From: PALSA-1004 sp041483135
GTDB lineage: Bacteria; Pseudomonadota; Gammaproteobacteria; Burkholderiales; SG8-41
Assembly (NCBI GenBank): GCA_041483135.1
Contig: JBGPFE010000014.1
Coordinates: 1 to 64,000 of the forward strand
Direction of reading: 5' to 3'
Length of the DNA: 64,000 nucleotides
Shown here: piece by piece, positions 63,530 to 64,000 of the stretch
Position numbering within the stretch: position 1 is the stretch's first letter
How the letters are laid out: each line of letters begins with the position of its first letter
Program-made: the position numbers and the translations under genes
Notes under the pieces: model-generated
What the model was told of the DNA's origin: nothing
Databases searched by the model: none
What the model saw: only the letters and a program-made list of their open reading frames with translations

Positions 63530-64000
63530 TCAGCCGACATGCGCCATCTCCAATATGCGTAAAACCAGGTCGTCGAATTCGATGCCGGCGGCGCGCGCCG
63601 CCATCGGCACCAGCGAATGAGCGGTCATGCCGGGTATGGTGTTCATCTCGAGCAGGAACGCGGCTCCGTCGTCGCGCAGCATCAGATCGGCGCGCCCCCA
63701 ACCGTCGCAGCCGAGCGCCTCGACCGCGCGCATCACCAGCGCCTGCAATTCCTTTTCCTGCGCGGCGGGCAGCCCGCACGGGCAGTGGTATCGGGTTTCG
63801 TCGCTGAAGTACTTGTTCTGGTAGTCGTAGTTGCCCTGCGGCGCTTCGATCCAGATCAACGGCAGCGCGCGGTCCCCGAGGAAGGCGGCGGTAAGTTCGC
63901 GCCCCGCAATGAATTGCTCGGCCATCACCAGGGGGTCGTACTGCGCCGCGAGCTCAAAGGCGGCCTGGATTTTCTCGACTGATGTCACCTTGGTAAGGCC
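63530..64000 (-). CDS. ddl: D-alanine--D-alanine ligase, C-terminal part (5' part outside window)
   Basis: These ~156 residues are the C-terminal ATP-grasp portion of Ddl: GLTKVTSVEKIQAAFELA, EQFIAGRELTAAFLG, LPLIWIEAPQGNYDYQNKYFSD, GWGRADLMLRDDGAAFLLEMNT and PGMTAHSLVPMAARAAG. The enzyme joins two D-alanines for peptidoglycan. The rest lies right of base 64000. It precedes ftsQ, as in the dcw cluster of Betaproteobacteria. Confidence 0.95.
   Translation of the reverse strand, partial: GLTKVTSVEKIQAAFELAAQYDPLVMAEQFIAGRELTAAFLGDRALPLIWIEAPQGNYDYQNKYFSDETRYHCPCGLPAAQEKELQALVMRAVEALGCDGWGRADLMLRDDGAAFLLEMNTIPGMTAHSLVPMAARAAGIEFDDLVLRILEMAHVG

Overview
The window looks like a piece of a betaproteobacterial chromosome, most likely Burkholderiales or a close order. 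Three things point there: many Bug-type (TctC) substrate-binding proteins, the order pilC-pilD-coaE-zapD-yacG-Nudix/ThiE-DUF815-argJ-secA-M23-DUF721-lpxC-ftsZ-ftsA-ftsQ-ddl, and the rpsP-rimM-trmD-rplS block next to ffh and ypjD. Most genes are rich in G and C at third positions. The catabolic half is patchier, with lower-GC stretches at about 8.2-10.9 kb and 28.6-34 kb.

Layout. (1) 1-7.8 kb, minus strand: a probable operon of a DUF3604 protein, a Bug binding protein, an ABC ATPase and permease, a heterodimeric class I fumarase/tartrate dehydratase, and a fumarate-reductase-type flavoprotein cut by the window edge. (2) 7.9-10.9 kb: an aldo/keto reductase remnant, a 7Fe ferredoxin, an unusual radical SAM protein and an FCD-type GntR regulator. 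(3) 11-17.6 kb: a phosphosulfolactate synthase homologue (ComA family), an adenylate kinase, a TauE/SafE exporter, a Crp/Fnr regulator, a Rieske ferredoxin, a thioredoxin-like [2Fe-2S] ferredoxin and an amidohydrolase. (4) 17.8-34.3 kb, mostly plus strand: two TctBA tripartite transporters with three Bug proteins (two of them a recent duplication), MmgE/PrpD, a frameshifted SDR, a creatininase homologue, a NitT/TauT-type ABC transporter, an alpha/beta hydrolase, an amidase and a short Cys-containing protein. (5) 34.7-39.4 kb: suyAB-like sulfolactate sulfo-lyase genes, sdhBCD-like genes without a flavoprotein, a second TauE exporter and a divergent GntR/UTRA regulator. (6) 39.5-64 kb: housekeeping genes (ribosome, tRNA modification, SRP, type IV pili, CoA, cell division, secretion, lipid A and the end of the dcw cluster).

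The most interesting signal is a palindrome, TGTCA-N6-TGACA, with a conserved ACTA-type spacer. It occurs at seven intergenic places (12102, 13164, 15635, 15911, 17640, 34430, 38579), several with a -10-like hexamer at the spacing expected for a Crp/Fnr activator. A Crp/Fnr protein is encoded in the middle of the set at 14342. The putative targets include the ComA homologue, a TauE exporter, the ferredoxin/amidohydrolase operon, a TctBA operon, and the region between suyAB and its regulator. I read this as a candidate regulon for C3-sulfonate or sulfite metabolism. That function is inferred; the sites and the gene families are what the sequence shows.

No tRNA, rRNA, CRISPR array, insertion sequence or replication origin was recognised. 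Many intergenic gaps carry short degenerate tandem repeats whose two ends are complementary.
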